Notes: a model not told the origin generated them from the sequence alone. Shown: positions 1-7,550, counted from the first letter of the stretch. The stretch is DNA of 9,902 bases from an uncultured candidate division Zixibacteria bacterium (GCA_913009765.1 CAJVYT010000140.1:1-9902), one strand, 5' to 3'. Made by a program: numbers and translations.

Positions 1-158
1 TCAAAAAAAGATGCTATATGGCGTTTAGGGATAATTAATGTGTGCCCCTCACTAATCGGATAACTATCACGTATTACAAAAGCAGAATCGTTTTGTTTAA
101 TGATTCTCTTTTCATCATCATGCTTGGTAATTTCACAAAATGGACATTGACCACTCAT
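1..158 (-). CDS. HIT-family (histidine triad) nucleotide hydrolase, N-terminal part, cut by window edge
   Basis: Reading leftward from 158 gives 52 codons that stay open to the window edge. The peptide begins MSGQCPFCEI, the Cys-x-x-Cys opening common in HIT proteins. It continues with a charged stretch, then FVIRDSYPISEGHTLIIPKRH, the conserved core strand pair of the fold (read as FVIRDSYP, then SEGHTLIIPKRH). HIT proteins hydrolyse or transfer nucleotides from substrates such as nucleoside phosphoramidates and dinucleoside polyphosphates. The catalytic HxHxH triad would lie further left, outside the window, so activity cannot be judged. Two ATG codons are adjacent (161 and 158). I chose 158 because a GAGG lies 7 bases upstream; the first ATG is only 4 bases from it. 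It is probably transcribed from its own promoter. Family assignment is firm; a role with the neighbouring operon is unproven. Confidence 0.88.
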   Translation of the reverse strand, partial: MSGQCPFCEITKHDDEKRIIKQNDSAFVIRDSYPISEGHTLIIPKRHIASFF

Positions 159-224
159 CATACTTCCTCAGTTTGCACAAACAAATGATAGAAATAGGAA
201 AATAGGTGCCAGAGAACATTTATT

Positions 225-251
225 ATTATAAGCGGTCTCGAATATTAGCAA
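225..251 (-). promoter_or_regulatory. Putative promoter for the HIT gene
   Basis: Reading leftward there is a perfect -10 box TATAAT (230-225). A TTGCTA (251-246) lies 15 bases upstream and matches the -35 consensus at 4 of 6 positions. The 15-base spacing is short, so this is a moderate call. The start of transcription would fall near 218, leaving a leader of about 60 bases. That leader carries a perfect 5-base-arm inverted repeat GTTTG-TG-CAAAC (182-171) just before the ribosome binding site. Confidence 0.45.
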
Positions 252-353
252 TAAATCCTCTCTGACCCGAGTTTTGCGTCTTCACACCATATGCGCAGGC
301 GATACTCAGGCGGTTGCTTAACCATGTGTCTGTGGAATGCGGGGTGGTTCACA

Positions 354-382
354 CTAACCTCATTTAATTGCTTAAAGGTTAG
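354..382 (-). terminator. Stem-loop just after the operon's last gene
   Basis: Seven-base arms CTAACCT and AGGTTAG flank a 15-base interior that can add four TTAA/TTAA pairs with a three-base bulge. It begins 5 bases after the stop codon of the GHKL ATPase gene. This is the right place for an operon-end hairpin. However, it is AT-rich and is followed by GTGTGAACC rather than a U-run, so it is not a classic intrinsic terminator. It may act as a 3'-end stabiliser or a weak or bidirectional terminator. Confidence 0.35.
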
Positions 383-387
383 CCTTA

Positions 388-1995
388 CTAAGATAGTTCT
401 ATTTTTCGTGTTATTTTATCAATTAGTTTTTGTGCAGACTTCTTATCATTAGAACATTCATAAATAAGCCCAAATACATCACGGTAAGCTGAGCGTTTAT
501 TTCTAGAAATATTAATCAGCGGATCCTTTTTATTCTTAAAATTCCCATTAATTTGTGCATTGTACTTATTTCTAATTCTTCCCAACTTTATTGCTAGACT
601 CTTCTTTGCTGACTTACCTAATTCCTTACTTTCCAAAATATAATCTAATATCTGTAATGCCTCTTCTACCCTTTCTCGTAAGGTGCTTTTTAACTGCTTA
701 TTTACGTATGTTTGATTAAGCATCTTTAGCCCGTCTTTAGTCTTCCCTAGCTCACATTCAAATCGTTTTATATTATTTCTTATCGCTGATTTTGAATGGC
801 ATGTTTTGGCTATATCCTTGCATATTGGCGCCAATTGACTGCGTAAATTTAAATAGTGGGCGTTTTGCTCAAAGTTATCTCTTCTGCCATTTGGGCATAT
901 TCTTTTGCTGATTATATGAAATTCGCCTATTGACCATGAGTTAAACCTAGTTTGTGTAAATATATCTGAGAGTATTTCATTATTACCTACTTGTATATTG
1001 CCTACTCTAGTTCGCAACCCTTTTAATTTGTTTTGATTAGAAAATGCTCCGTGATACCCATGATCAAGAATCCAACCAAACGCTACTATTTCACCATCTA
1101 ATCCCTCTAAATCAAAAAATTGAATGCCTTTAAATTCATCTACTAGTGAGTCTGATATATAAAAGGAGTCAGAAAATGGTCTATATATTGGCATTGGAAT
1201 TTCTTTACCATTATCACTACTCTGATGAATGTCCTGTAAATAAATTGTGTAGTTCTTGCCGACACCATAGCTATCTAGTTTATCTTGTATTTCTCTTGCG
1301 TACTTGAAATCAGGATTAAATGGCAGTGGCGTTACCTGCTCTAAATAGCTTCTAACCTCAGCCTCATTTAGCAAAAGGTCATTTTTACACCTAATAACAC
1401 CCTTTAGTTCAACCTCAAAAAAATGCTCTGGGTAACTGTCAGATGGAAACATAGATATTTCTGTTACTTCTTTTACTACATCATTTAAATCACCACTATA
1501 ATTTTTATCATTAAGAATCTGTTTAAACTTCTGGCCATCCCAGGAAAGTTGGTATACTAATTTGTCTCCAGAGCTACGAGAACGAAATATTAACTCCCGG
1601 CAATACCCAAATCCAGACAACCTACCTACGCCTCGAAAACCACGAGCGCTAGTACCTCTTTTCTTACTAGCACCAAAGGCTGCCAACCTTTTTGCAAACT
1701 CTTTATTTTCTAAGCCAGCCCCATTGTCAATCAGCTTAATGGAACGGTTTTCTCTATCTAAAACTATCTCTATAAAACCTTCTTTTTCCTTCAGACTTCT
1801 AGCATTAATTGCTTCGTCTATTGCATCAGCAGAATTCTGGATATATTCCCGGAATATCACCAGTGGATTTACATACATAGCACCACTTAAGAGCTCAAGG
1901 ACATCTTTTCCAACAACAATGTTCTTGGTAATTTTTTTTGGCTTCTGCTTTATCTTTTCAACAGCAACAGGTTGAATATCAATGACATTACTCAT
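388..1995 (-). CDS. GHKL (HSP90/MORC-like) ATPase, 535 aa
   Basis: The N-terminal 130 residues carry the Bergerat ATP-binding fold. The N-box is FREYIQNSADAID with E50, N53 and D57. The G1 box is IDNGAG (D90-G94). The lid/G2 region is GASKKRG followed by GFRGVGRLSG (about 118-128), a spelling like that of MORC/HSP90-type members rather than sensor kinases. There is no histidine-kinase phosphoacceptor domain. The middle region (about 140-390) is of mixed composition and may be the transducer (S5-like) domain. The last 130 residues look helical and are rich in Lys and Arg. GHKL proteins of this class work as ATP-gated clamps or dimers. The start ATG overlaps the radical SAM stop as ATGA and has GGAGG 7 bases upstream (2007-2003), so it is well supported and translationally coupled. 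It is the last gene of the operon. The ATPase call is firm; a sensor or effector-switch role is inference. Confidence 0.87.
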   Translation of the reverse strand: MSNVIDIQPVAVEKIKQKPKKITKNIVVGKDVLELLSGAMYVNPLVIFREYIQNSADAIDEAINARSLKEKEGFIEIVLDRENRSIKLIDNGAGLENKEFAKRLAAFGASKKRGTSARGFRGVGRLSGFGYCRELIFRSRSSGDKLVYQLSWDGQKFKQILNDKNYSGDLNDVVKEVTEISMFPSDSYPEHFFEVELKGVIRCKNDLLLNEAEVRSYLEQVTPLPFNPDFKYAREIQDKLDSYGVGKNYTIYLQDIHQSSDNGKEIPMPIYRPFSDSFYISDSLVDEFKGIQFFDLEGLDGEIVAFGWILDHGYHGAFSNQNKLKGLRTRVGNIQVGNNEILSDIFTQTRFNSWSIGEFHIISKRICPNGRRDNFEQNAHYLNLRSQLAPICKDIAKTCHSKSAIRNNIKRFECELGKTKDGLKMLNQTYVNKQLKSTLRERVEEALQILDYILESKELGKSAKKSLAIKLGRIRNKYNAQINGNFKNKKDPLINISRNKRSAYRDVFGLIYECSNDKKSAQKLIDKITRKIELS

Positions 1996-3566
1996 GCTAC
2001 AACCTCCAATCCTACGTCCTCTACCCTCTCATCCGCCGGTACCATAATATCTTCCATTTTCTTCTGTTTGTTATATTCTCTTTGCCTATCCCATATAACC
2101 TGTTCATCCTCGTATTTCATATGATAATAATGGCGCATGGTATCTTTTACTTTCCTATTTTTATTATTTCTATTTGCTGCTTTATATTTACTGGGATCAT
2201 TCAAGGACAGGATTTCGAGTAATTCGTCACGGTCACTACTTGAAAGATTTTTCATCATACTTTCATATTCCTCAAGCTCTGCTTGGCCATCCATTTCCTC
2301 GTACCAGGAACGATTAAAAATGTACTTGTGTGGTCGAAAAAGAAGATCGCTAAATTCGTCTACAGTATCTCCAAATGCTCTTTTAAAAAACTTAGGAGCA
2401 CCACTAACTATTCCATGTGTTGCCTGTAATATAATTTGCATAGATCTAAGATAATAACGATTCCAATGTTTACCAATGTGTGACCTATCTTTCATATAAA
2501 CTGGTTGATACCGCATAGGAAATGAGAATATTCGTATATTAAGCTCTTCATTTAAATGTATATTGAGACGCATGCGCTCATAGAGATCTTGTGGAGAATC
2601 ATGAAAATTATAGAGCATATAATTAGATAAACTATTTAATCCAACATTAGCTGCAATTCTAATAGAAGTTTCATATGCCTTTCGTACACCAATATGATCA
2701 AATGCGATACGTAATGGCTTAATTGCTATTGTGCTCATTTCTCGTAAATACATTTCATCTTTACATAAGATTCTTGCATCTACACCTTGATTAAAGTCCA
2801 CTCTTCTCTGTATAGGCACTCTCCCACGCTTAAGTGTCGCACCTCTCTCAAAACCTAAGTCTCGAATCTCTGCTATGATTTCTTTGTAACGTGGGGATGC
2901 AACAATGTTATTATCCATTAGAGTTAAATCTTTTTTTGGGCCGTAAAGTAATTCTATACCTTTAACAACCTCTGTAATTGACCTGGCATCACGCTGCCCT
3001 CCCTCTAGTTTTGGAACGCCACAAAACTTACATTTCCTAATGCAGCCTCTTGAAGCATATGCAAAATAAGCATCTCTAACTGGATAGATATAATCGATCT
3101 GATCAAGAATATTGTAATCTGGTATTAGGTCCTCAATTGGCGTGCCATCTGTATCATAAGAATATAGTTCATCAATAAAATCATCTAACTGGAGTGATAA
3201 TGCGGGGGCCTTAGTTAGCAGCCCCTTAATAAACCTGATGCCGTGCCAACTATTTTCTTTTAGAAATTCTTCGTGCATTAATGAAGCTGCAATACCTCCA
3301 ACAAAAATTTTATCTTTCTGATTATTTGCCGCTTTAATCGCAAAATTAATTGATTCAGAAATTTTCTTCCATTCAAATGTAAAAAGTGATGTTACGTAAA
3401 TACGGTCCCAAGCCATCCCTAAAACACTTTTATCTTCACCTTTTATAAACTTAATGTTGTCATTTTTTCCATGCGGGCCATGGTACTGAGCAATTTTCAT
3501 CAGACCAAGCGGAGGGTATTTGTTCTTATAGCCTGGCTCAATTAGCAAAATATTTTTTTTGGCCAT
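1992..3566 (-). CDS. B12-binding-domain-type radical SAM protein, 524 aa
   Basis: The radical SAM cluster motif CIRKCKFC gives C175, C179 and C182 (CxxxCxxC), preceded by the usual aromatic/Arg-Gly lead-in YASRG. The N-terminal domain (about 4-130) has the Rossmann-like signs of the B12-binding class: ILLIEPG at the first strand, YPPLGLMKIA, and FVGGIAASL near 88. The cobalamin-ligand motif DxHxxG is absent, so B12 is probably not bound in base-on mode. After the cluster, DNNIVASPRY (about 218-227) and NQGVDARIL (about 259-267) fit strands of the TIM-type barrel. The C-terminal 120 residues are charged and may bind nucleic acid or a partner. Such enzymes cleave S-adenosylmethionine to make a radical for methylation, thiolation or rearrangement; the substrate here is unknown. 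It lies one base after the DGQHR gene, with AAAGG 9 bases before the ATG, and overlaps the ATPase gene by 4 bases. Confidence 0.88.
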   Translation of the reverse strand: MAKKNILLIEPGYKNKYPPLGLMKIAQYHGPHGKNDNIKFIKGEDKSVLGMAWDRIYVTSLFTFEWKKISESINFAIKAANNQKDKIFVGGIAASLMHEEFLKENSWHGIRFIKGLLTKAPALSLQLDDFIDELYSYDTDGTPIEDLIPDYNILDQIDYIYPVRDAYFAYASRGCIRKCKFCGVPKLEGGQRDARSITEVVKGIELLYGPKKDLTLMDNNIVASPRYKEIIAEIRDLGFERGATLKRGRVPIQRRVDFNQGVDARILCKDEMYLREMSTIAIKPLRIAFDHIGVRKAYETSIRIAANVGLNSLSNYMLYNFHDSPQDLYERMRLNIHLNEELNIRIFSFPMRYQPVYMKDRSHIGKHWNRYYLRSMQIILQATHGIVSGAPKFFKRAFGDTVDEFSDLLFRPHKYIFNRSWYEEMDGQAELEEYESMMKNLSSSDRDELLEILSLNDPSKYKAANRNNKNRKVKDTMRHYYHMKYEDEQVIWDRQREYNKQKKMEDIMVPADERVEDVGLEVVA

Positions 3567-3567
3567 C

Positions 3568-4599
3568 TTATACTACCTTTAATCTAGATTTCTCTCGTAA
3601 TTCTCTAAGCAGACCAATCGTTACACTTACCCCTGCCTCACCACCAAGACCTTTTAGAGGCCCAGAATTAGACCAATCAAATTGATCAATAAAGTCAGAT
3701 AGCACTCCAGAAAAATATGATTTTGAGCATTCTTTTTTCTGTTGAATTGCTTCAGTATACAAATCACCTAATAGACTCATCAAGCTATATACCCCAATAC
3801 CTTTTGTAACAAAATGTTTTCTTGGGTTTTTCCATTCATCATCAAGTACAGTAGTTATAGCGCACCAAAAATTTCGAACCACAACATATGCTTCATCGAT
3901 AGTATTTCTATTAAGGATATTTGTTTCTTTTAAAAAGCGCTTAACCGCCTTTTGCATAGTGCGGAGAGACGCCCGTCTAGTCATGCCAGATGTTGAATTT
4001 CCCCCAAGGTCCAATCCTCTAAACCAAGGTGAAGCAGAATCATCAGTAAGGCGTGTTGCAACCAAAAGTTCGGGCTTAATGCGACCTAAATCTTCAATAA
4101 GCTGAGAGTCATGAAAATCAAGAAGGCTGGTGCTCAAACCCCTAGCCCGACCATTAATTACATTAAATGTCTTCATTTCCTCTTGGGGTGAGAGTCCAAT
4201 GAAGGTCATAAACACCATTGGTATTTCTAAATCGCTCAGATAGCCTAGGCGGTGCTGGCAATCTACCTGGGAGAGGACCTTGCAATTAAGAGAACTAATT
4301 ATTATCTTGGCTTGTCCATTTTTTTTTACTACAAGTTCCCACTTCTTTGCTTTATCTGGCCTAAGATTAAATGTCAGAGGTATTGTGGTAGACCCTGGCT
4401 GCTGTATATATTTTCTAAAGTCGAGGCTATGTTTATTGTTAAACCGTCTTTGGTAGCCTTTCCCATTATCTTCATTTAGCACATCAGCAAAACTAACTGA
4501 ATGAAGAACATTTGCCGGTGCAAAACCAATGAATACTTTCTTTCCACCACAGTACCCTGTCTGACCGACCAAGATGTATTTTTTTTCTTTTTTACTCAT
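3568..4599 (-). CDS. DndB-like / DGQHR-domain protein with variant DCQHR motif
   Basis: The signature of the DGQHR family (which includes DndB) reads here VDCQHRLGYL, with a later FNVINGRARGLSTSLLDFH that matches the family's F-x-x-I-N element. Counted from the ATG, the variant motif is at about residues 113-117. The usual Gly is Cys, encoded TGC at 4260-4258, one base from the GGC glycine codon. DndB acts as a regulator of phosphorothioation genes; other DGQHR proteins are found in many modification and mobile loci with unknown biochemistry. I chose the ATG at 4599 (343 aa). A TTG at 4617 would add six residues (MYYYSA), but neither start has a clear ribosome binding site. The C-terminal 100 residues are helical-looking with no recognised motif. 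The next gene (radical SAM) starts one base after its stop, so the two are likely co-expressed. Confidence 0.8.
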   Translation of the reverse strand: MSKKEKKYILVGQTGYCGGKKVFIGFAPANVLHSVSFADVLNEDNGKGYQRRFNNKHSLDFRKYIQQPGSTTIPLTFNLRPDKAKKWELVVKKNGQAKIIISSLNCKVLSQVDCQHRLGYLSDLEIPMVFMTFIGLSPQEEMKTFNVINGRARGLSTSLLDFHDSQLIEDLGRIKPELLVATRLTDDSASPWFRGLDLGGNSTSGMTRRASLRTMQKAVKRFLKETNILNRNTIDEAYVVVRNFWCAITTVLDDEWKNPRKHFVTKGIGVYSLMSLLGDLYTEAIQQKKECSKSYFSGVLSDFIDQFDWSNSGPLKGLGGEAGVSVTIGLLRELREKSRLKVV

Positions 4600-4600
4600 T

Positions 4601-4638
4601 GCACTGTAATAGTACAATTATGCACTAGTTTGCTGCAA
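4601..4638 (-). promoter_or_regulatory. Possible internal promoter with an overlapping palindrome
   Basis: The gap before the DGQHR gene is the only one in the main operon longer than 25 bases. Reading leftward, TTGCAG (4638-4633) and TACTAT (4614-4609) sit 18 bases apart, each matching consensus at 4 of 6 positions. An imperfect palindrome GCACTGTAATAGTAC (4601-4615, plus strand) covers the -10 box and could be an operator. Transcription would begin almost at the ATG at 4599, giving a nearly leaderless message, which fits the lack of a ribosome binding site. This is weak evidence on its own. Confidence 0.25.
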
Positions 4639-4666
4639 CTATTATTACGGTTTATTAATTATCTAT

Positions 4667-5653
4667 CTATTTCTTTATTTTTTTCAACAACTTAGATGCT
4701 TGCTTAGCTACTTTTTCGAGCTCAAATATAATTTTCTTAGCTTCCTGCCCGGATTTCTTTGAAACATTCTTCTCAGTTTTTTTATCTACAAGCCAGCTCC
4801 TGAACTTATTTAACTTTTTATATATATCCGACGTTTTGCCGCTTGCGTCTGCAAGATCATAGACATCTCTTAATGTAATTTCATTGCTAATAAAACTTTC
4901 AAGTGTTTTATTTTTTGCAGCGGCAAGATATGGTAGCTGTTTCCTAAAATCCAATGCTTTCTCAAATTCATTGCCTTTAATTTTCTTAACAATAATTTTA
5001 TCTATTTCTGGTCTTACATTTCTTAAATCTTGTACTGTCTTTGGTGCTCGCAAATATACGTCATAATAACTCCATCTAGCTGTCTTCTTCTCTTTATGCT
5101 TAAGCATGAAACCATATATCTCAGTAAGTTTCTTAATTTCACGCTGCGACATACCAAGTTCATCCGCTAACTTAGAGTAACTTATATTATGTTTTTCAAT
5201 TCTTCTATATATAAATCCAGCTTGTTCATATGGCGCCCAGTCTTTTTTACCTTTAATATGATATTGGCTAAGAAGAGCAAATATTAAGCTCTCTTCAAGA
5301 CCCTTCGGCAGCAACATGGCTCTAATTTTTCCCCACTTTATCGGGTCTTCTTTTACCAACAATCTATATGCTGCCAAGCGACTGTTGCCTTCTATAACTT
5401 CACAACTTTCTTCCATTACTAAAATGGGATCTATTAGTCCCCCGTTTGCCTTAATATCTTGATATAGTTGTTTTACATGGTCCATCTCAACAAGTTTATT
5501 TTCTATATCACGCTGTGATGGTTCTTTCTCGCCAGTATTGATAACTGAGTAAATCCTAGGATTGTCTGGGTAAAACTTTAATTTTGCCTGCTCTATATCG
5601 CCTACCTTTGTCTCGATATTTTTTGAGCGAATTATAATTTTACCTCTATCCAT
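4667..5653 (-). CDS. ParB/Srx-fold nuclease-like domain protein 1, 328 aa
   Basis: The ParB N-terminal fold is recognisable. KFYPDNPRIYS (about 26-36) is the opening strand with the NPR signature, GGLIDPILVMEE (about 71-82) is the next strand, and VIEGNSRLAAYR (86-97) is the variant of ParB box II. The family's GERR is EGNSR here (E88, G89, N90, R92). A helix-turn-helix-like segment follows (SYSKLADELGMSQREIKKL, about 148-166). The C-terminal third is lysine-rich and likely helical. No ParA partner is present, so chromosome or plasmid partitioning is unlikely. ParB/Srx folds in other contexts bind CTP or ATP, and some act as nucleotide-dependent enzymes. The ATG overlaps the helicase stop by 8 bases and has GGGAG 9 bases upstream, so start and coupling are solid. 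It is a distant relative of the operon's first gene. Confidence 0.82.
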   Translation of the reverse strand: MDRGKIIIRSKNIETKVGDIEQAKLKFYPDNPRIYSVINTGEKEPSQRDIENKLVEMDHVKQLYQDIKANGGLIDPILVMEESCEVIEGNSRLAAYRLLVKEDPIKWGKIRAMLLPKGLEESLIFALLSQYHIKGKKDWAPYEQAGFIYRRIEKHNISYSKLADELGMSQREIKKLTEIYGFMLKHKEKKTARWSYYDVYLRAPKTVQDLRNVRPEIDKIIVKKIKGNEFEKALDFRKQLPYLAAAKNKTLESFISNEITLRDVYDLADASGKTSDIYKKLNKFRSWLVDKKTEKNVSKKSGQEAKKIIFELEKVAKQASKLLKKIKK

Positions 5654-7124
5654 CCTTATTCACTCCCAATATTTCTTTTAGCATATGTCCGTAATCATAA
5701 GTCATACTTTCAATAAATTTGTCACTACTTATATCCCCTTGTGCATATTTTGCTGCAACTTCTTTGGCTTTGAGTAGCTCATGCACCCAATTATCAATGG
5801 AGTCCTTCATTATGATATTGTGTATATAACATATCTTTTTTTGAGATATGCGATGTATCCTGTCCTGAGACTGTAAGTAATCGTCTAAACTAAATGATCT
5901 ATCATAAAATATTACATGATTTGCAACAGTTAGAGTCAACCCTTCTTTTGCTGACGAGGGCGTTGCGATCATTAACTTTGTATCCTTTTTATTAATAAAT
6001 TTTTGAACATTTCTATCCCTATCATCCGTATTCATTCTTCCGTAAATAATAGCGGGATTAAACTGTATAAATTCTTGTTTCAGCCAGAGCACGTTATCAA
6101 CAAATGATGTCCATATAATAGCTTTTTCTTTTCTGTCAGTTATGTCAAAAACTATATCTTCCAGTACCCTGAATTTCCCTGGATGCCTTTGATATGATTC
6201 AGTTATAAGTGCAGGGTTAGATGCTACTTGTACTAGCCTAAGTAATTTTTTTAATATATCTTCAATATTATCTAAGCGAGGCATGCCATCTTTTATTATT
6301 AATGTCTCCAAATCATTCTGGATTCTTTTATATAGTTCATATTGTTGTTCCTCCCATTCTGCAGTATGAAATATTATCTTTTTTTCTGGCAGTGATATTC
6401 TTCCACCATTTTTTGTTTCTCTTACTGTGAATTCTGAGATTGATATATAAATATTCTCTAGCGCCTCTTTAAATATTTTCTGTTTATCTTCATTATCACC
6501 AAGCTCGTTTGTAATATCTAGGTTGGCTTTGAATACATCGAATTTCTTTCCAAGTGACACCCCTTGGTCTAGAAAATTAACTTGCGCCCAAATATCATAC
6601 GGCCGATTAGCGATTGGAGTACCAGTCATAATAATTCTTCTAGTAAATCCTGGGGCCAGATCGAGATAAACTTTCGTTAATTCGGAATCAGGATTTTTAA
6701 TTTTTTGGGATTCATCCAAAATTACTCCGATTTTTCTTGCTTTTTGAAACAATTTTAAACGCTTTTTTTCTTTTTTAAAAACTTCATAATGTGTTAAATA
6801 AAGTCGTGATGGTGAATTAAAAACATAATAATTTTCTTTTTTGCTATTGGTAATAACCCTCGGGGCCATTTTTGTGTGAACCTCAAACTCTCTTTCCCAA
6901 TTTTTAACAAGCGTTTTTTTGGTTACCACAATTACCGAATCTATAATCTTTTTTTCTAACCAATACAATATTAGATCAATTGCAATTTTTGTTTTTCCGA
7001 GGCCCTGCTCATGAAATATCCCTCCGTAATCTAAATCCTTTACAGCATCTACTGCCTCAAGTTGGTAAACAAAAGCAGAATGTTTTGCTTCTAGCGACGG
7101 TTCTTTTTTTAGAACGATTGTCAT
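5646..7124 (-). CDS. SNF2-family DEAD/DEAH-type helicase/translocase, 492 aa
   Basis: All core superfamily 2 motifs are visible. Walker A/motif I is EQGLGKTKIA (39-48, with K44 and T45). Motif II is ILDESQ (D137-E138-S139-Q140, the DESQ form of DEAH seen in SNF2 proteins). Motif III is MTGTP (166-170). Motif V is SSAKEGLTLTVANHVIFYD (about 400-418). Motif VI is QSQDRIHRISQ (428-438), with arginine fingers R432 and R435. The SNF2-type YLQSQDRIHRISQ spelling points to a duplex DNA translocase rather than a strand-separating helicase. At 492 residues it is close to the bare two-lobe engine, with no large extra domain, so specificity probably comes from partners. It starts 24 bases after the nuclease-like gene without an obvious ribosome binding site and overlaps the next ParB-like gene by 8 bases. 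The motor call is firm; a role in restriction or remodelling of marked DNA is inference. Confidence 0.92.
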   Translation of the reverse strand: MTIVLKKEPSLEAKHSAFVYQLEAVDAVKDLDYGGIFHEQGLGKTKIAIDLILYWLEKKIIDSVIVVTKKTLVKNWEREFEVHTKMAPRVITNSKKENYYVFNSPSRLYLTHYEVFKKEKKRLKLFQKARKIGVILDESQKIKNPDSELTKVYLDLAPGFTRRIIMTGTPIANRPYDIWAQVNFLDQGVSLGKKFDVFKANLDITNELGDNEDKQKIFKEALENIYISISEFTVRETKNGGRISLPEKKIIFHTAEWEEQQYELYKRIQNDLETLIIKDGMPRLDNIEDILKKLLRLVQVASNPALITESYQRHPGKFRVLEDIVFDITDRKEKAIIWTSFVDNVLWLKQEFIQFNPAIIYGRMNTDDRDRNVQKFINKKDTKLMIATPSSAKEGLTLTVANHVIFYDRSFSLDDYLQSQDRIHRISQKKICYIHNIIMKDSIDNWVHELLKAKEVAAKYAQGDISSDKFIESMTYDYGHMLKEILGVNKDG

Positions 7125-7148
7125 TATTTTGAATATATATTTTACAAT

Positions 7149-7547
7149 CTACCCAATTAGCACTTGGTGTTTCACAGAAGTAACATTCAGTTCTTTCTTG
7201 ATATTTAGAATCATGTTTATACAGGTTGCCTCACTCCATAGTGGTACTGCCATAACAAATATCCCAACTGGTACCTTGTTTAGATAATTCAAATAATCTC
7301 TAATCTGCATGATTGTGTGATCTTTCTCTAAATCTCCAATGGTTTTTGCCTCGCCAATTACAACAAAAGACCCGTCAATTGAATGTGCATAGACATCTGG
7401 TATTGATCCCCCAATTTTTTTTGGCTTTTCTGCTTTAATTGGAGCAGGATTATCATGATAAATAATTAAGTTTTCTTTAACTTCATGCTGACTCTTAACC
7501 CAACCAATTATTTTTCTTACCAGCTTGTTATGGGTTGATGAAACCAC
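7149..7547 (-). CDS. Small PD-(D/E)XK nuclease-like protein, 132 aa
   Basis: The core reads SIPDVYA, then FVVIGEAKT, giving the pattern P50-D51 ... E66-x-K68 of PD-(D/E)XK endonucleases. It is followed by DLEKDHTIMQIRDYLNYL, where Q81 sits in the helix that often supplies the conserved Gln. The layout matches small restriction-endonuclease-like proteins of the Holliday-resolvase/VRR-NUC size class, but I cannot name the exact family. At 132 residues it has no DNA-recognition domain, so it probably acts with the helicase or a ParB-like partner. The start is GTG, three bases after the stop of ParB-like gene 2, with a poorly spaced GGAG 11 bases upstream, consistent with translation by re-initiation. 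Helicase and nuclease adjacency suggests a functional pair. A structural or non-cleaving role remains possible. Confidence 0.75.
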   Translation of the reverse strand: MVSSTHNKLVRKIIGWVKSQHEVKENLIIYHDNPAPIKAEKPKKIGGSIPDVYAHSIDGSFVVIGEAKTIGDLEKDHTIMQIRDYLNYLNKVPVGIFVMAVPLWSEATCINMILNIKKELNVTSVKHQVLIG

Positions 7548-7550
7548 TGA

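Larger units (their letters stand above)
159..387. other. Intergenic region with a GC-richer patch (about 270-360)
   Basis: This 229-base stretch separates the GHKL ATPase gene from the HIT gene. Positions 301-360 are about 52% G+C by count, well above the operon to the right. The patch holds several short inverted repeats on the minus strand: GGTTAGTGTGAACC (360-347), GGTTAAGCAACC (323-312) and the larger stem-loop at 354-382. It also has a direct repeat CGCCTG-agtat-CGCCTG. Two frames on the minus strand are open for 35-40 codons without a convincing start or recognised homology. It could be a structured leader or trailer, a remnant of a mobile element, or a dispersed intergenic repeat. I cannot decide from one copy. 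Confidence 0.5.

Noticed and set aside
245..352. Small 35-codon frame starting GTG, with GAGG 5 bases upstream
   Set aside because: It is a short, low-evidence start in a structured GC-rich patch. An alternative frame over the same bases is equally open, so coding cannot be claimed.
1562..1975. 137-codon open frame on the plus strand
   Set aside because: It lies antisense to the conserved ATP-binding domain of the GHKL gene, has no domain pattern and is explained by that gene's codon structure. The shorter plus-strand frames at 2137, 4252, 4501, 4884, 7720, 8775 and 9087 are rejected for the same reason.
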